Below, in pieces: positions 42,334-51,836 of a DNA stretch of 64,000 nucleotides. Source of the stretch: DATBJJ01 sp963750915 (GTDB lineage: Bacteria; Acidobacteriota; Vicinamibacteria; Vicinamibacterales; 2-12-FULL-66-21); assembly GCA_963750915.1 (NCBI GenBank), contig CAVVSF010000007.1, forward strand, positions 186,001-250,000. The letters run 5' to 3'. Position numbers and translations under genes: made by a program. Each line of letters begins with the position of its first letter. Position 1 is the stretch's first letter. The notes under the pieces were generated by a model. It saw only the letters and a list, made by a program, of their open reading frames with translations. It searched no databases and had not been told where the DNA came from.

Positions 42334-45300
42334 TCAGGCGACGTCGTCTCGACCGCCAGCAGATGCCAGCAGACGATCGAGCGGCGCGCCGGCGCCATTG
42401 CGCCAGGCCGAAGCGTAGGCTTCCGGGCTGAGCTGCTGGCGCGCCCGCGTCAGCGTCCTCTCGATGGTTTCGCGCTCGCGGCGCCGCGCCGGGGCGCCGA
42501 CACGCTGGCGGATCGCCGCCGCCGCGCTCGCCAGCATCACGGCCACGTCGTCGCGCGCCTGGCAGCCGGCGCACCACGCCAGCGATTCGAGCTGGCGGGC
42601 GACACCGCGCTGGTGGCCGAGATCGCGGAACGCCCGGATCGCTTCCCGCAGCGACGACTCAGCCTCGACATACTCCCCGACCTGGAGATCGACCGCCGCC
42701 AGATCAGAGAGGACGCGGGCGATACCCCAGCGATCGTCGATGGCTCGATACTTCGCGAGGCTGTCGTGATGGTAGCGTCGGGCGGCCGCGTGATCGCCCT
42801 GCACCGCCGCCACGTCGCCGAGGGCGTTGAGGGCCGACGCGAAACTGCGGACGTCGCCGCGCGACTGCGACGAGGCGACGACGCGCTCGAGCAGACGACG
42901 CGCGAGGGCGAAGTCGCCGCCGGCCTTGGCCGCGTTCGCAGTGTTGCTGACGGCGAGGTCGACAGCAGTTGGATCGCCGAGCTGTTCCCAGAGCGCCGCC
43001 GTCTCGCTGAAGAGAGAAACCGCTTCGTCGTAGCGGCCGCGCCGCTGCGCCTGGAACGCCATCACGATCATCGTCGTCGCCACGCCCTGGATGTCGGCGA
43101 ACTGCCGATAGATGGCGCAGGCGGCCCGGCTGAGTTGATCTGCCGCGTCGGGATCCGCCTGGATATCGGCGAGCACGGCGGCGCTGTAGAGCGCGCGGGC
43201 GCGCAGCCGCGTCGGGGCAGCGGCACCGGGCAGGGCGAGGACGCTGGCCAGCGTCTCGCGGCCCTCGGTGAGGTGATCGCGCTGCTCCCAGAACCGGAAG
43301 AGCGCGCCGGCGAGCCGCATCGCCCACTCCGCGTCGCCGGTAGCGATCACCCACTGCAGCGCCGCGCGCGAGTTGTCGTGCTCGGCGTCGCAGGTCCGCA
43401 GCCACGCCTCGCGCTGGACCGGGCGCATCTCGAGATTTTCCTCCTCGGCGATCACCAGCATGTAGGCGGCGCGGGCCCGTTCGGTGGCCGCGACTTCGCC
43501 GTGCTCTGCCAGCCGCTCGCGTCCGTATTCACGGAAGGTCTCGAGCATGACGAAGCGGGGCGCGATGTCCTCGGCGAGGCGCTGGACCAGCAGGCTGTTG
43601 TCCACCAGCGCCGTGACGCCCTCCAGCACGTCGACGCCGAGGTCCTCGCCGGTGTCGCAGACGGCTTCGATTGCCTCGAGCGTGCAGCCGCCGGCGAAGA
43701 CCGAGAGCCGGCGGAACAGCTTCTGCTCCGGCGCCGTGAGGAGGTCGTAGCTCCAGGTGATCGTCTGCCGCAGCGTCTGCTGCCGCTCGGGCAGATCGCG
43801 GGCGCCGCCGGTCAGGAGCTCGAGCGGCCGCTCGAAGCGGGCGAGCAGGTCGGCGGGCGGGAGGATCTTGACCCGCGCCGCGGCGAGCTCGATCGCCAGC
43901 GGCAGCCCGTCGAGCCGGCGACAGATCTCGGCGACGGCAGCGGCGTTCTTCGCCGTCAGCGTGAAGTCGGGCTTGACGGCGGCGGCGCGCTGCACGAAGA
44001 GCGCGACCGCCGCGTTCTCGAGCAGGGCCGCTGGCGCGAGCCCTTCGACATCCGCCGGCAGCGCCAGCGGCAGCACCGGGAATTCCTGCTCGCCATAGAT
44101 GCGCAGGGCAACGCGGCTGGTGACGAGCACCTTGAGCAGCGGGCAGAGGTCGAGCAGATCCTTGACGACGTCCGCCGCGGCGGAGACCTGCTCGAAGTTG
44201 TCGATCAGCAGCAGCGTCGCGCCGCGCGTTCGAAGATGCGCCGCGATTGACTGCACGAGCGGCAGATCGCCGCTCTCTCGCAGTCCGAGCGCGCCAGCGA
44301 CGGCTGATGCGACACGCCGCGGATCGGCCACCGGCGCGAGATTGGCGAACCAGACTCCGCCCTCGAAGCGATCGGCGAGATCTTCCGCGACCTGAATCGC
44401 CAGCCGGGTCTTGCCGGTACCGCCGGACCCGGTCAGCGTCAACAGCCGCGCGGCCTCATGAAACAGACGCTCCTTGACGGCGGTCAGTTCGGCGGTGCGG
44501 CCGAGGAGCGCCGCGCGCTGCGGCGGCAGGTTGCGAGCCGGCGGCGGCGGGTGTACCTGCCGCTCCCACGGCAGCGGCGTCGGCGCTGGAGCCGGCAGCA
44601 TCGTCAACGACGCCTCGGCCTCGGCCGCAGTCGGGCGCGCGGCCGGCTCCTTCGCCAGCATCGAGAGCAGCAGCCTCTCCAGGGCCGGCGGCAGGCCGGG
44701 CATCCAGCGAAGCGGGCTGGGCGGGGGCTGGGTCGTGATCGCGTGCAGGAAACCAAGCGTCGACGCGGACTCGAAGGGATGCACACCGGTAGCGAGCTCG
44801 TAAAGCAACACTCCGAGTGAGAACACGTCGCTCGCCGCTGACGCTGTCTCACCCCGCGCCTGCTCGGGGGACATGTAGCGCGGCGTGCCGAGGATCAGGC
44901 TCGGATGCGTGGCGCTCGGGTCGAGACTGGCCGGTCGAGCCGTGAGCCGGGCCAGGCCGAAGTCGAGCACCTTGATGTAGCCGTCGGCCCGCAGCATCAC
45001 GTTCTCCGGCTTGATGTCGCGGTGGACGATGCCGGCCGCGTGCGCGACGGCGAGCGCCTGTGCCAGCTGGGCCCCGATCCTGATCAAGGACGCGCCATCG
45101 ATCGGCTTCGGGACAATCGCCGCCAGCGACCGCCCTTCGACGAGCTCCATCGCCAGGAAACGGCGCTCGGCGAACGTGCCAATCTCATAGATCGTGACGA
45201 TGTTGGGATGGTTGAGCGACGAGGCGGCGCGCGCTTCCTGCTCGAATCGCCGTACCGCATCGGGGTTGCTGGTGAGGGAGGGCCGCAGCACTTTCACCGC

Positions 45301-45639
45301 CGCCTTGCGTCCCAGGCGCGTGTCCTCCGCGCTGTAGACCTCGCCCATTCCGCCGCGGCCGATGAGCGACAGGACGTCGTAGGCGCCGATGCGGCCGCTG
45401 ATCGGCTCGGCATCGTCGGCGCCGCCCAGCGTCGCGTCCCACTCGGCGGTCACTTCCATCGCCGGGCGGGCGACGAAGTCGCCGGCTTCCTCGTGCGCCG
45501 CCAACAGCGATTCGACGTCACGCCGCAGCTCTTCGTCGCCGGCACAGGCGTCGGCGAGGAAGGCGGCGCGCCGTTCAAGCGGGAGCTCCAGCGCGGCATG
45601 AAAGAGCTCCCCGACCCGTTCGTAGCGCTCGGCGTTCAT
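42334..45639 (-). CDS. Ser/Thr kinase with NB-ARC-like ATPase and TPR repeats
   Basis: The start at 45639 overlaps the stop of the ECF sigma gene (ATGA). 1101 residues. Residues 1-75 are a small helical module (MNAERYERVGELFHAALELP). Kinase domain about 84-345 (IGRGGMGEVYSAEDTRLGRK, VHRDIKPENVML, VLDFGLARL, GTPRYMSPEQ). NB-ARC/AAA domain about 375-700 with Walker A LTGSGGTGKTRLAI (about 403) and Walker B TLLLIDNFEQV (about 476), then LDGLPLAIELAAARV. TPR region about 750-1090. This is a cytoplasmic signalling ATPase. With the upstream sigma factor it probably forms a kinase-controlled transcription unit, common in Acidobacteriota. Intact. Confidence 0.93.
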   Translation of the reverse strand: MNAERYERVGELFHAALELPLERRAAFLADACAGDEELRRDVESLLAAHEEAGDFVARPAMEVTAEWDATLGGADDAEPISGRIGAYDVLSLIGRGGMGEVYSAEDTRLGRKAAVKVLRPSLTSNPDAVRRFEQEARAASSLNHPNIVTIYEIGTFAERRFLAMELVEGRSLAAIVPKPIDGASLIRIGAQLAQALAVAHAAGIVHRDIKPENVMLRADGYIKVLDFGLARLTARPASLDPSATHPSLILGTPRYMSPEQARGETASAASDVFSLGVLLYELATGVHPFESASTLGFLHAITTQPPPSPLRWMPGLPPALERLLLSMLAKEPAARPTAAEAEASLTMLPAPAPTPLPWERQVHPPPPARNLPPQRAALLGRTAELTAVKERLFHEAARLLTLTGSGGTGKTRLAIQVAEDLADRFEGGVWFANLAPVADPRRVASAVAGALGLRESGDLPLVQSIAAHLRTRGATLLLIDNFEQVSAAADVVKDLLDLCPLLKVLVTSRVALRIYGEQEFPVLPLALPADVEGLAPAALLENAAVALFVQRAAAVKPDFTLTAKNAAAVAEICRRLDGLPLAIELAAARVKILPPADLLARFERPLELLTGGARDLPERQQTLRQTITWSYDLLTAPEQKLFRRLSVFAGGCTLEAIEAVCDTGEDLGVDVLEGVTALVDNSLLVQRLAEDIAPRFVMLETFREYGRERLAEHGEVAATERARAAYMLVIAEEENLEMRPVQREAWLRTCDAEHDNSRAALQWVIATGDAEWAMRLAGALFRFWEQRDHLTEGRETLASVLALPGAAAPTRLRARALYSAAVLADIQADPDAADQLSRAACAIYRQFADIQGVATTMIVMAFQAQRRGRYDEAVSLFSETAALWEQLGDPTAVDLAVSNTANAAKAGGDFALARRLLERVVASSQSRGDVRSFASALNALGDVAAVQGDHAAARRYHHDSLAKYRAIDDRWGIARVLSDLAAVDLQVGEYVEAESSLREAIRAFRDLGHQRGVARQLESLAWCAGCQARDDVAVMLASAAAAIRQRVGAPARRRERETIERTLTRARQQLSPEAYASAWRNGAGAPLDRLLASAGGRDDVA

Positions 45640-46202
45640 GGTCGGGCGCGCAACTCCCGGAACAGCCACGCCTGGGCCAGGCTCCAGTCGCGCCGGACGG
45701 TGCCGACCGAGACGTCGAGCACGTGTGCCGCCTCTTCGAGCGTCAGCCCGCCGAAGAAGCGGAGCTCGATGACGCGGCTCTGCCGCGCGTTCAACGTCGC
45801 CAGTGTCTCCAGGGCATCGTCGAGGGCGACGAGGTCGACGGCGGGAGCCGCGGTGACGTTCGCCGCCTCCGACAGCGTGACGTGCACCTGGCCGCGGCCG
45901 CGCTTGTCCCGGTCGCGCGACCTGGCGATGTCGACGAGCACGCGGCGCATGACCTGCGACGCGACCGCGAAGAAGTGAGCGCGGCTCTCCCAGCGGACGT
46001 CCTTCCAGTCAATCAGCCGCAGGTACGCCTCGTTGACGAGGGCGGTCGCCTGCAGCACGTGCCCTGGCCGTTCCCCGGCCATCCAACGAGCCGCGAGGCG
46101 CCGCAGCTCGCCGTAAACGAGCGGCGTCAGGGCCTCGAGCGCCGCCGGATCGCCGCCGTTCCAGGAGAGGAGCAGGCGGGTGAGGTTCCTGGATTCAGGC
46201 AT
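45636..46202 (-). CDS. ECF-family RNA polymerase sigma factor (Sig-70_X6 type)
   Basis: Start at 46202 (MPESRNLTRLLLSWNGGDPA), 188 residues. Region 2 has YGELRRLAARWMAGERPGHV, LQATALVNEAYLRLIDWKDV and HFFAVASQVMRRVLVDIARS. Region 4 has LNARQSRVIELRFFGGLTLE and EAAHVLDVSVGTVRRDWSLA. This layout (LQ.TALV.EAYLRL, R.HFFA.A...MR..L.D.AR) is the group named Sig-70_X6 (TIGR02999). It lacks an anti-sigma gene and is translationally coupled to the kinase gene, suggesting control by phosphorylation. A longer frame to 46298 has no supporting signal. Confidence 0.93.
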   Translation of the reverse strand: MPESRNLTRLLLSWNGGDPAALEALTPLVYGELRRLAARWMAGERPGHVLQATALVNEAYLRLIDWKDVRWESRAHFFAVASQVMRRVLVDIARSRDRDKRGRGQVHVTLSEAANVTAAPAVDLVALDDALETLATLNARQSRVIELRFFGGLTLEEAAHVLDVSVGTVRRDWSLAQAWLFRELRARP

Positions 46203-46339
46203 GTCGAGAACCGGGCGGTTCCGGCTGACCGGAACCGGACAGGGACGCGGCGCCAGGGCTGGGGGGCCGCAGCGACCGAGCATAGCACCCGTTAGCACTT
46301 TGGCCGACGGACGTCGCCTTCTTCAGTAAGGAGAAAGTC

Positions 46340-47638
46340 ATGTTCAAGGTTCAGGTTGCTGTGGTTACGCTGGTTCTGGCTCTTTCGGCGCCTCTCGCAA
46401 ACCGCACGTCCGCCTCGGGGGCCAGTGCCGCGATCGTCTATGAATGGAATCAGATCTTGCAGGATACGGTCCCGACACCGCACGGTGTCCTGACGCCGCG
46501 CTACTTCTCGATGATGCACATCGCGATGTTCGACGCCGTCAACGCGATCGAACGCGACTTCACGCCGTATCGCGTCAACCTGCGCTACGCCGGCGGCTCC
46601 GCCGAGGCCGCGGCGGCCCAGGCGGCGCACGACGTGCTCGTGGCGATACACCCTGCCGCGACCGCAACTTACGACGCGGCGCTCGCCCGGCAACTCGGCC
46701 AGCAGCCGTCGGGGTTCACCCGCCGCGGCGCCGCCGTCGGCGCCCACGTGGCGAAGGAGATCCTGGAGTGGCGGAAGACCGACGGCTGGGTCGTCTCTCC
46801 CTTCCCGCCGTACTCGGAGCCGCTGGTTCCCGGGCGCTGGCAGCCGACGCCGCCGAACAATTCGACGGCGGCATTCACGCACCTGCAGTACGCGGCGCCA
46901 ATGGCACTGCTGACCGCGACCCAGTTCCTGCCACCGCCGCCGCCGTCGCTCACCAGCGAGCGGTACGCGGCCGACCTCAACGAGGTCGCCGAGATCGGCA
47001 AGTCGGACAGCGCCAGTCGAACCGCCGAGCAGACCGCGATCGCGCGGCTGTGGGCAGGAATCGCCACCACGGGGTCCGGCACGGCCACCAACTTCATGTC
47101 GATCTGGAACAACATCGCGCGTGACGTCGCGACGGAGCGCCGCCTCTCGCTCGTCGACACCGCTCGCGTCTTCGTGCTCGTCAACGTGTCGGTGCACGAC
47201 GCTCTGCAGACGGCGCAGGCCAGCAAGTTCGTCTACGGCCTGTGGCGCCCGGTCACCGCGGTTCGCCAGGCCGAAACCGATCTCAACCCCGCGACAGCGG
47301 CCGACCCCACCTGGCTGCCGCTGCTGACGACGCCGCCATATCCGTCGTATGCCGGCAACATGGCCGCGATTGGCGCGAGCGCGGCCCGCGCGCTGCAGCT
47401 CGCATTTGGCACCAACGACGTCGCGGTCACGGCGACGTGGCGGCAGTCGGGCGGGCAGCCGGATGTCTCGCACCAGTTCCCTGGATTCTGGCAGGTCGCG
47501 GAGGAGCAATCGGAGAGCCGGATCTACGGCGGCATTCACTACCGCTTCGATCAGGTGTCGGCTCAGCAGTTGGGCCGCGCCACCGCCGAGTTCGTCGCCG
47601 GGCACTACATGGCGCCTCGGCGCGGATTCAACAACTGA
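46340..47638 (+). CDS. vanadium haloperoxidase/PAP2-like secreted protein, altered active site
   Basis: 432 residues, with AAGGAG before the ATG and a signal peptide (VQVAVVTLVLALSAPLANRT). The conserved blocks of vanadium-dependent haloperoxidases are present: KFVYGLWRPVTAVRQ (Lys296, Arg303), PPYPSYAGNMAAIGASAA (about 333-350) and ESRIYGGIHYRFD (Arg394, His400). Spacings match the family. In the second block the usual PSGH reads YAGN, with Asn340 where the catalytic His normally lies, so halide oxidation may be lost or altered. Periplasmic. It is divergent from the sigma/kinase operon across a 137-bp gap. Confidence 0.85.
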   Translation: MFKVQVAVVTLVLALSAPLANRTSASGASAAIVYEWNQILQDTVPTPHGVLTPRYFSMMHIAMFDAVNAIERDFTPYRVNLRYAGGSAEAAAAQAAHDVLVAIHPAATATYDAALARQLGQQPSGFTRRGAAVGAHVAKEILEWRKTDGWVVSPFPPYSEPLVPGRWQPTPPNNSTAAFTHLQYAAPMALLTATQFLPPPPPSLTSERYAADLNEVAEIGKSDSASRTAEQTAIARLWAGIATTGSGTATNFMSIWNNIARDVATERRLSLVDTARVFVLVNVSVHDALQTAQASKFVYGLWRPVTAVRQAETDLNPATAADPTWLPLLTTPPYPSYAGNMAAIGASAARALQLAFGTNDVAVTATWRQSGGQPDVSHQFPGFWQVAEEQSESRIYGGIHYRFDQVSAQQLGRATAEFVAGHYMAPRRGFNN

Positions 47639-47687
47639 GGACCATGTAGAATTCCGGCTGATCACTATCACGAGATCGAATCACGCC

Positions 47688-49118
47688 ATGACGAGCAGCC
47701 TCTCGGTCGATAACCTGCGAGCCGTCGTCGACGAACTTAAACCGCGAGTTCTCGGCCAGCTGCTCCTGCCTGGCGCGCCCGGCTTCGACGACGCGCGATC
47801 GGTCTGGAACGCAATGATCGATCGCCGACCGGGGCTCATCGTCCGCTGCCTCGGCGTCGCCGACGTCGTCGCCGGCGTCAACGCAGCGCGGACGCACGGC
47901 CTGCCGCTCTCGATCAAGGGCGGCGGCCACAACATCGCCGGCCTCGCCGTGTGCGAGGGCGGTCTGATGCTGGACCTGTCGTTGATGCGCGGCGTCTGGG
48001 TCGACCCGGCGGCGCGGCGGGCGCGAGCGCAGGCCGGATGCCTGCTCGCCGACGTCGATCGCGAGACGCAGCTGCACGGGCTGGCGGCGGTCCTGGGCTT
48101 CGTCTCGGCGACGGGCTGCGCCGGGCTGACGCTCGGCGGCGGTTTCGGCTACCTGACGCGCCGGTTCGGCTGGACCAGCGACAACCTGGCGTCGCTCGAC
48201 GTCGTCACCGCCGACGGGCGACTGGTGCGTGCCTCGGCGCAGGAAAACTCCGACCTGTTCTGGGGGCTGCGTGGCGGCGGCGGCAACTTCGGCGTCGCCA
48301 CCAGCTTCGAGTACATGCTGCATCCGGTCGGACCCGAAATCATCGCCGGCGCGATCGCATGGCGCGGCGAAGACGCCGCCGGCGTCCTCGAGATGTACCG
48401 CTCGCTCGTCGAGCGGGCGCCGCGCGAGCTGACGTGCGTCGCCGGCCTGCGCGTGGCGCCGCCGGCGCCGTGGCTCTCAGCCGACGTCCACGGCAAGCCG
48501 ATCGTCGCCATCTTCGTGTGCTACTCGGGTCCGATCGCCGACGGCGAGCGCCTGCTGGCGCCGATCAAGAGCTTCGGCCGCCCGGTCGGCGACGTCGTGC
48601 AGAAGCGGACGTATGTGTCGCAGCAGCAGTTGCTCGACGCGACGCAGCCGAAGGGACGCCGCTACTACTGGAAGTCCGAGTACCTGCCGGCACTCGATCC
48701 CGCACTGCTCACCGGCGCGATCGAGCATGCGTCGAAACTCGTGTCGCCGCATTCGGCGATCCTGATCTTCCCGCTCGGCGGCGCGGTGAACGACCTGCCG
48801 GAGGACAGCTCCGCGGTCGGCAATCGCGACGCCGCGTTCGTCCTCAACATCGCCAGCGCGTGGGAGCGTGCCGACGACGACGCCGCGAACATCTCGTGGG
48901 CGAGGTCGGCATGGAGCGATCTCCGCCGGTTCTCGAGCGGCGGCACCTACATCAACTTTCTGACCGAAGACGACGGCGAGGACCGCACGCGCGCCGCCTA
49001 CCGCGGCAACTACGACCGGCTGGCCGGGATCAAGGCCAGGTGGGATCCGGCGAACCTGTTCAGAGCCAACAAGAACATTCCGGCCGCCGTGGGGTCAGAC
49101 CATGGTCTGACCCCATAG
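47688..49118 (+). CDS. FAD-linked oxidoreductase (BBE-type)
   Basis: The ATG at 47688 gives 476 residues. PCMH-type FAD domain: VAGVNAARTHGLPLSIKGGG then GGHNIAGLAV (His for FAD attachment), TGCAGLTLGGGFGYLTRRFG, VVTADGRLVRASAQENSDLF and WGLRGGGGNFGVATSFEYML. The C-terminal berberine-bridge (BBE) segment is TYINFLTEDDGEDRTRAAYR then GNYDRLAGIKARWDPANLFR. Such enzymes oxidise alcohols, sugars or phenolics. The last ten codons (VGSDHGLTP) are supplied by the palindrome at 49090-49115, which has replaced the original gene end. Cytoplasmic by absence of a signal. Confidence 0.92.
   Translation: MTSSLSVDNLRAVVDELKPRVLGQLLLPGAPGFDDARSVWNAMIDRRPGLIVRCLGVADVVAGVNAARTHGLPLSIKGGGHNIAGLAVCEGGLMLDLSLMRGVWVDPAARRARAQAGCLLADVDRETQLHGLAAVLGFVSATGCAGLTLGGGFGYLTRRFGWTSDNLASLDVVTADGRLVRASAQENSDLFWGLRGGGGNFGVATSFEYMLHPVGPEIIAGAIAWRGEDAAGVLEMYRSLVERAPRELTCVAGLRVAPPAPWLSADVHGKPIVAIFVCYSGPIADGERLLAPIKSFGRPVGDVVQKRTYVSQQQLLDATQPKGRRYYWKSEYLPALDPALLTGAIEHASKLVSPHSAILIFPLGGAVNDLPEDSSAVGNRDAAFVLNIASAWERADDDAANISWARSAWSDLRRFSSGGTYINFLTEDDGEDRTRAAYRGNYDRLAGIKARWDPANLFRANKNIPAAVGSDHGLTP
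49090..49115. repeat. GGGGTCAGACC palindrome, copy 1
   Basis: A perfect 26-bp palindrome with half-site TGGGGTCAGACCA. It overlaps the 3' end of the FAD oxidoreductase gene. Five other copies occur in the window, always two per locus. Confidence 0.9.
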
Positions 49119-49144
49119 GTCTAACCCCCTAAGCCTTTGCGCTG

Positions 49145-49170
49145 TGGGGTCAAACCATGGTCTGACCCCA
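49145..49170. repeat. GGGGTCAGACC palindrome, copy 2
   Basis: 26 bp with one mismatch (TCAAACC) to the perfect palindrome; its start is 55 bp from that of copy 1. It lies between the convergent FAD oxidoreductase and permease genes. Confidence 0.9.
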
Positions 49171-49185
49171 CGGGGCTGTCGCCCG

Positions 49186-51648
49186 CTACTCGTCGCGCAG
49201 CGCGACGATCGGGTCGACGCGCGTCGCGCGCAGCGCCGGGATGGAGCTCGCCAGGAACGCCACCCCGGCCAGCAGCAGTGGCACCGCCGCGAACGTCGCG
49301 ACGTCGCGCGGACTGACGCCGAAGAGCAGCGTCGCCATCACCCGCGACAGGAACACGGCGCCAATCAGGCCGAGGACGACGCCGACCACCGTCAGCTCCA
49401 TTCCCTGCCGCAGCACCATGCCGACGATGCTGGTTCGCGGCGCCCCGAGCGCCATGCGGACGCCGATGTCGTGCGACCCCTGCGACACCAGGTACGACAG
49501 CACGCCGTAGACGCCGACCGCCGCGAGGATCAGCGCGAACACCGAGAACGCTCCCAGCATGATCGCCGCGAAGCGCTGCCGCGCCATCGAATCGTGCATG
49601 CGGTCCGGCATCGTCCGCACGTCGTAGACCGGGATCGTCGGGTCGACCGACTGGATCTGGCGGACGATGGCGGCCGCGACCGCGCCGGGGTCGCCCGACG
49701 TCCTTGCCACCTGGTAGGACAGCAGGTTCACCGACGGCCGATAGACGACGATCCGGCCGTCGATGTCGAGACCGTACTGCTTCACCGTGCCGACGACGCC
49801 GACGATCGTCATCTGCCGCTTGGGATCGTTCCAGAGCTTCTTGCCGATCGGATCCTCGCCGGGCCAGAAGCGCTGCGCGAACTTCTCGTCGATGATCACG
49901 ACCGGCTGCGCGTTCGGCAGCCCGTCGGCGTCGGCGAACACGCGGCCGCGCTTCAGCGGGATCTCCATCGTGCGGAAGTAGTCCGAGGTGACGGCGCGCT
50001 GGTCGACCTGCAGTTCCTGCCCGGGCTGCGGGATGAAGCCTTCGACGTTGATCGAGCCCCAGCCGACGGCAGCGGTGAACGGCAGCGCCGTCACCGCGCC
50101 GCGCGCCGTTACGCCGGGCACGGCGGCGATGCGTTCGCCGATCTGGCGGTAGAACTCGATCGCCGCCTCGCGCTGTTCGAACTGGCGGCCGCTGGCGCCG
50201 AGCCGCATCGAGATGACGTTCTCGGGGTTGAAGCCAGGCGACACGCCCTGCAGCGCGACGAAGCTGCGCAGCAGCAGGCCGGCGCCGATGAGCAGCATGA
50301 GCGAGAACGCGACTTCCGAGACCACCAGCAGGCTGCGTAGCCGCCGGCGCGAGCCGCCGAACCCGCCTTCACCCTGCGAGCTGCGGCCGCCGGCTTTGAG
50401 ACCGGTGTTGAGGTCGACCCGCGCCGCCCGCAGCGCCGGCGCGAGGCCGAACACCAGCCCGGTCACGACCGAGACCGCGAACGTGAACGCGAGGACGGTG
50501 CTGTCGATGCCGATGACGTCGAGGCGCGGAATGTTGCCCGGGTTCACGGTGCGGACGATGTAGACGCCGAGCTGCGCGATGAGCACGCCGAGCCCGCCGC
50601 CGATGACGCCGAGCAGCACGCTCTCGAGCAGCAGTTGACGGACGAGCCGCTGCCAGCCGGCGCCGAGCGCGGTCCTGATCGCCACTTCCTTCTGACGGCC
50701 GGTGGCGCGCGTCAGCAGCAGGTTGGCGACGTTGGCGCACGCGATCAGCAGCACGAGCGCAACCGAGCCGAGCAGCACGAGCACGGCACGGCGGACGTTG
50801 CCCACGACCTGCTCGTGCAGCGGCACGACGCTGATCGTGAACGTTCGATCGCGCTTGTCCTTCTCGCGGATGCGGTCGGCGATGAGCGAGATGTCCGACT
50901 GCGCCGCCGCCACCGTCACGCCCGGCTTCAGCCGCGCCATGAGGTTGTAGTTCTCGTCGCCGCGCCGGGTGACGGCGTCGGCGCCGAGCGGCAGCGGGAT
51001 GAAGAGATCCATGTTCCGGATGCTGGCGACGGTCGGCATGATCTCTTCGTTCAGCAGGAACTCGGGGCCGAGCACGCCGGCGACCATGAACTGGTTCTTC
51101 TGCTCCCCCGAACCGGGAGCGGCGCCGTTGAGCGTGATCGACCGGCCGACGATCCCCGGGTCCGAGCTGAAGTGCCTGACCCAGAAGGCGTGACTGAGAA
51201 TGGCGACGGGCGCCTTGCCGGGAACGTCATCCTCGGGTAGCAGCAGCCGGCCGTGCAGCGGCGTCGCGCCGAGGAGCCGGAACAGGCTCGACGACGTCCG
51301 CAGCGCCTCGACGCGCTCGGGACGCTCGAGGCCGAGCAGGGTGCCCGTCCGGCCCTGCGAGATCGACATGTCCGAGAACGAACGGTTCTCGGTCTGGATG
51401 TCGATGTATTGGCCGGGTGACGGCCAGTCCTGCGGGATGTTGATGCCCGGAGACCGGAGCCACAGCACTGCCAGCCGATCGGGTTCCGGGTACGGCAGCG
51501 GCTTGAGCAGCAAGGCGTGGACGACACTGAAGATCGCCGTGTTGGCGCCGATGCCGATGGCCAGCGACCCCACGATCAACAGGGTCAGGCCCAGATTGCT
51601 GCTGAGCGTGCGGACGGCGTATCGCAAATCCTGCAGGAACGCGGACAT
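49186..51648 (-). CDS. ADOP/MacB-type orphan permease
   Basis: 820 residues; GGAG upstream supports the ATG at 51648. Layout is the duplicated FtsX form: first TM after FLQDLRYAVRTLSSNLGLTL and LAIGIGANTAIFSVVHALLL, a MacB periplasmic domain, three TMs near 270-400 (VALVLLIACANVANLLLTRA, RQKEVAIRTALGAGWQRLVR), a further TM (RSLLVVSEVAFSLMLLIGAG), a second periplasmic domain, and three C-terminal TMs (AVGVYGVLSYLVSQGSHDIG, VRMALGAPRTSIVGMVLRQG). This is the acidobacterial duplicated orphan permease family (TIGR03434). No ABC ATPase is adjacent. Export of a macrolide- or lipid-like substrate is inference. Confidence 0.93.
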   Translation of the reverse strand: MSAFLQDLRYAVRTLSSNLGLTLLIVGSLAIGIGANTAIFSVVHALLLKPLPYPEPDRLAVLWLRSPGINIPQDWPSPGQYIDIQTENRSFSDMSISQGRTGTLLGLERPERVEALRTSSSLFRLLGATPLHGRLLLPEDDVPGKAPVAILSHAFWVRHFSSDPGIVGRSITLNGAAPGSGEQKNQFMVAGVLGPEFLLNEEIMPTVASIRNMDLFIPLPLGADAVTRRGDENYNLMARLKPGVTVAAAQSDISLIADRIREKDKRDRTFTISVVPLHEQVVGNVRRAVLVLLGSVALVLLIACANVANLLLTRATGRQKEVAIRTALGAGWQRLVRQLLLESVLLGVIGGGLGVLIAQLGVYIVRTVNPGNIPRLDVIGIDSTVLAFTFAVSVVTGLVFGLAPALRAARVDLNTGLKAGGRSSQGEGGFGGSRRRLRSLLVVSEVAFSLMLLIGAGLLLRSFVALQGVSPGFNPENVISMRLGASGRQFEQREAAIEFYRQIGERIAAVPGVTARGAVTALPFTAAVGWGSINVEGFIPQPGQELQVDQRAVTSDYFRTMEIPLKRGRVFADADGLPNAQPVVIIDEKFAQRFWPGEDPIGKKLWNDPKRQMTIVGVVGTVKQYGLDIDGRIVVYRPSVNLLSYQVARTSGDPGAVAAAIVRQIQSVDPTIPVYDVRTMPDRMHDSMARQRFAAIMLGAFSVFALILAAVGVYGVLSYLVSQGSHDIGVRMALGAPRTSIVGMVLRQGMELTVVGVVLGLIGAVFLSRVMATLLFGVSPRDVATFAAVPLLLAGVAFLASSIPALRATRVDPIVALRDE

Positions 51649-51667
51649 CACTGCTCCGTTTCTCGAG

Positions 51668-51693
51668 TGGGGTCAGACCATGGTCTGACCCCA
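51668..51693. repeat. GGGGTCAGACC palindrome, copy 3
   Basis: Perfect 26-bp copy, identical to copy 1, 20 bp upstream of the permease start. Confidence 0.9.
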
Positions 51694-51715
51694 CGATCTT
51701 GGGCACCTGCCAGAA

Positions 51716-51741
51716 TGGGGTCAGACCCAGGTCTGACCCCA
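51716..51741. repeat. GGGGTCAGACC palindrome, copy 4
   Basis: Same half-sites with CA at the centre. Its reverse complement equals the copy at 60710. It starts 48 bp after copy 3, in the divergent promoter region between the permease and oxidoreductase genes. Confidence 0.9.
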
Positions 51742-51836
51742 CGGCTAACGTGAGTTAGACGTTTCAGCCCGGCGAAGCGTTAACTGCGGCGATCCCGCGG
51801 GTTGCGTCGGGCCGGACTTTGACGTTCAATGGGGCC

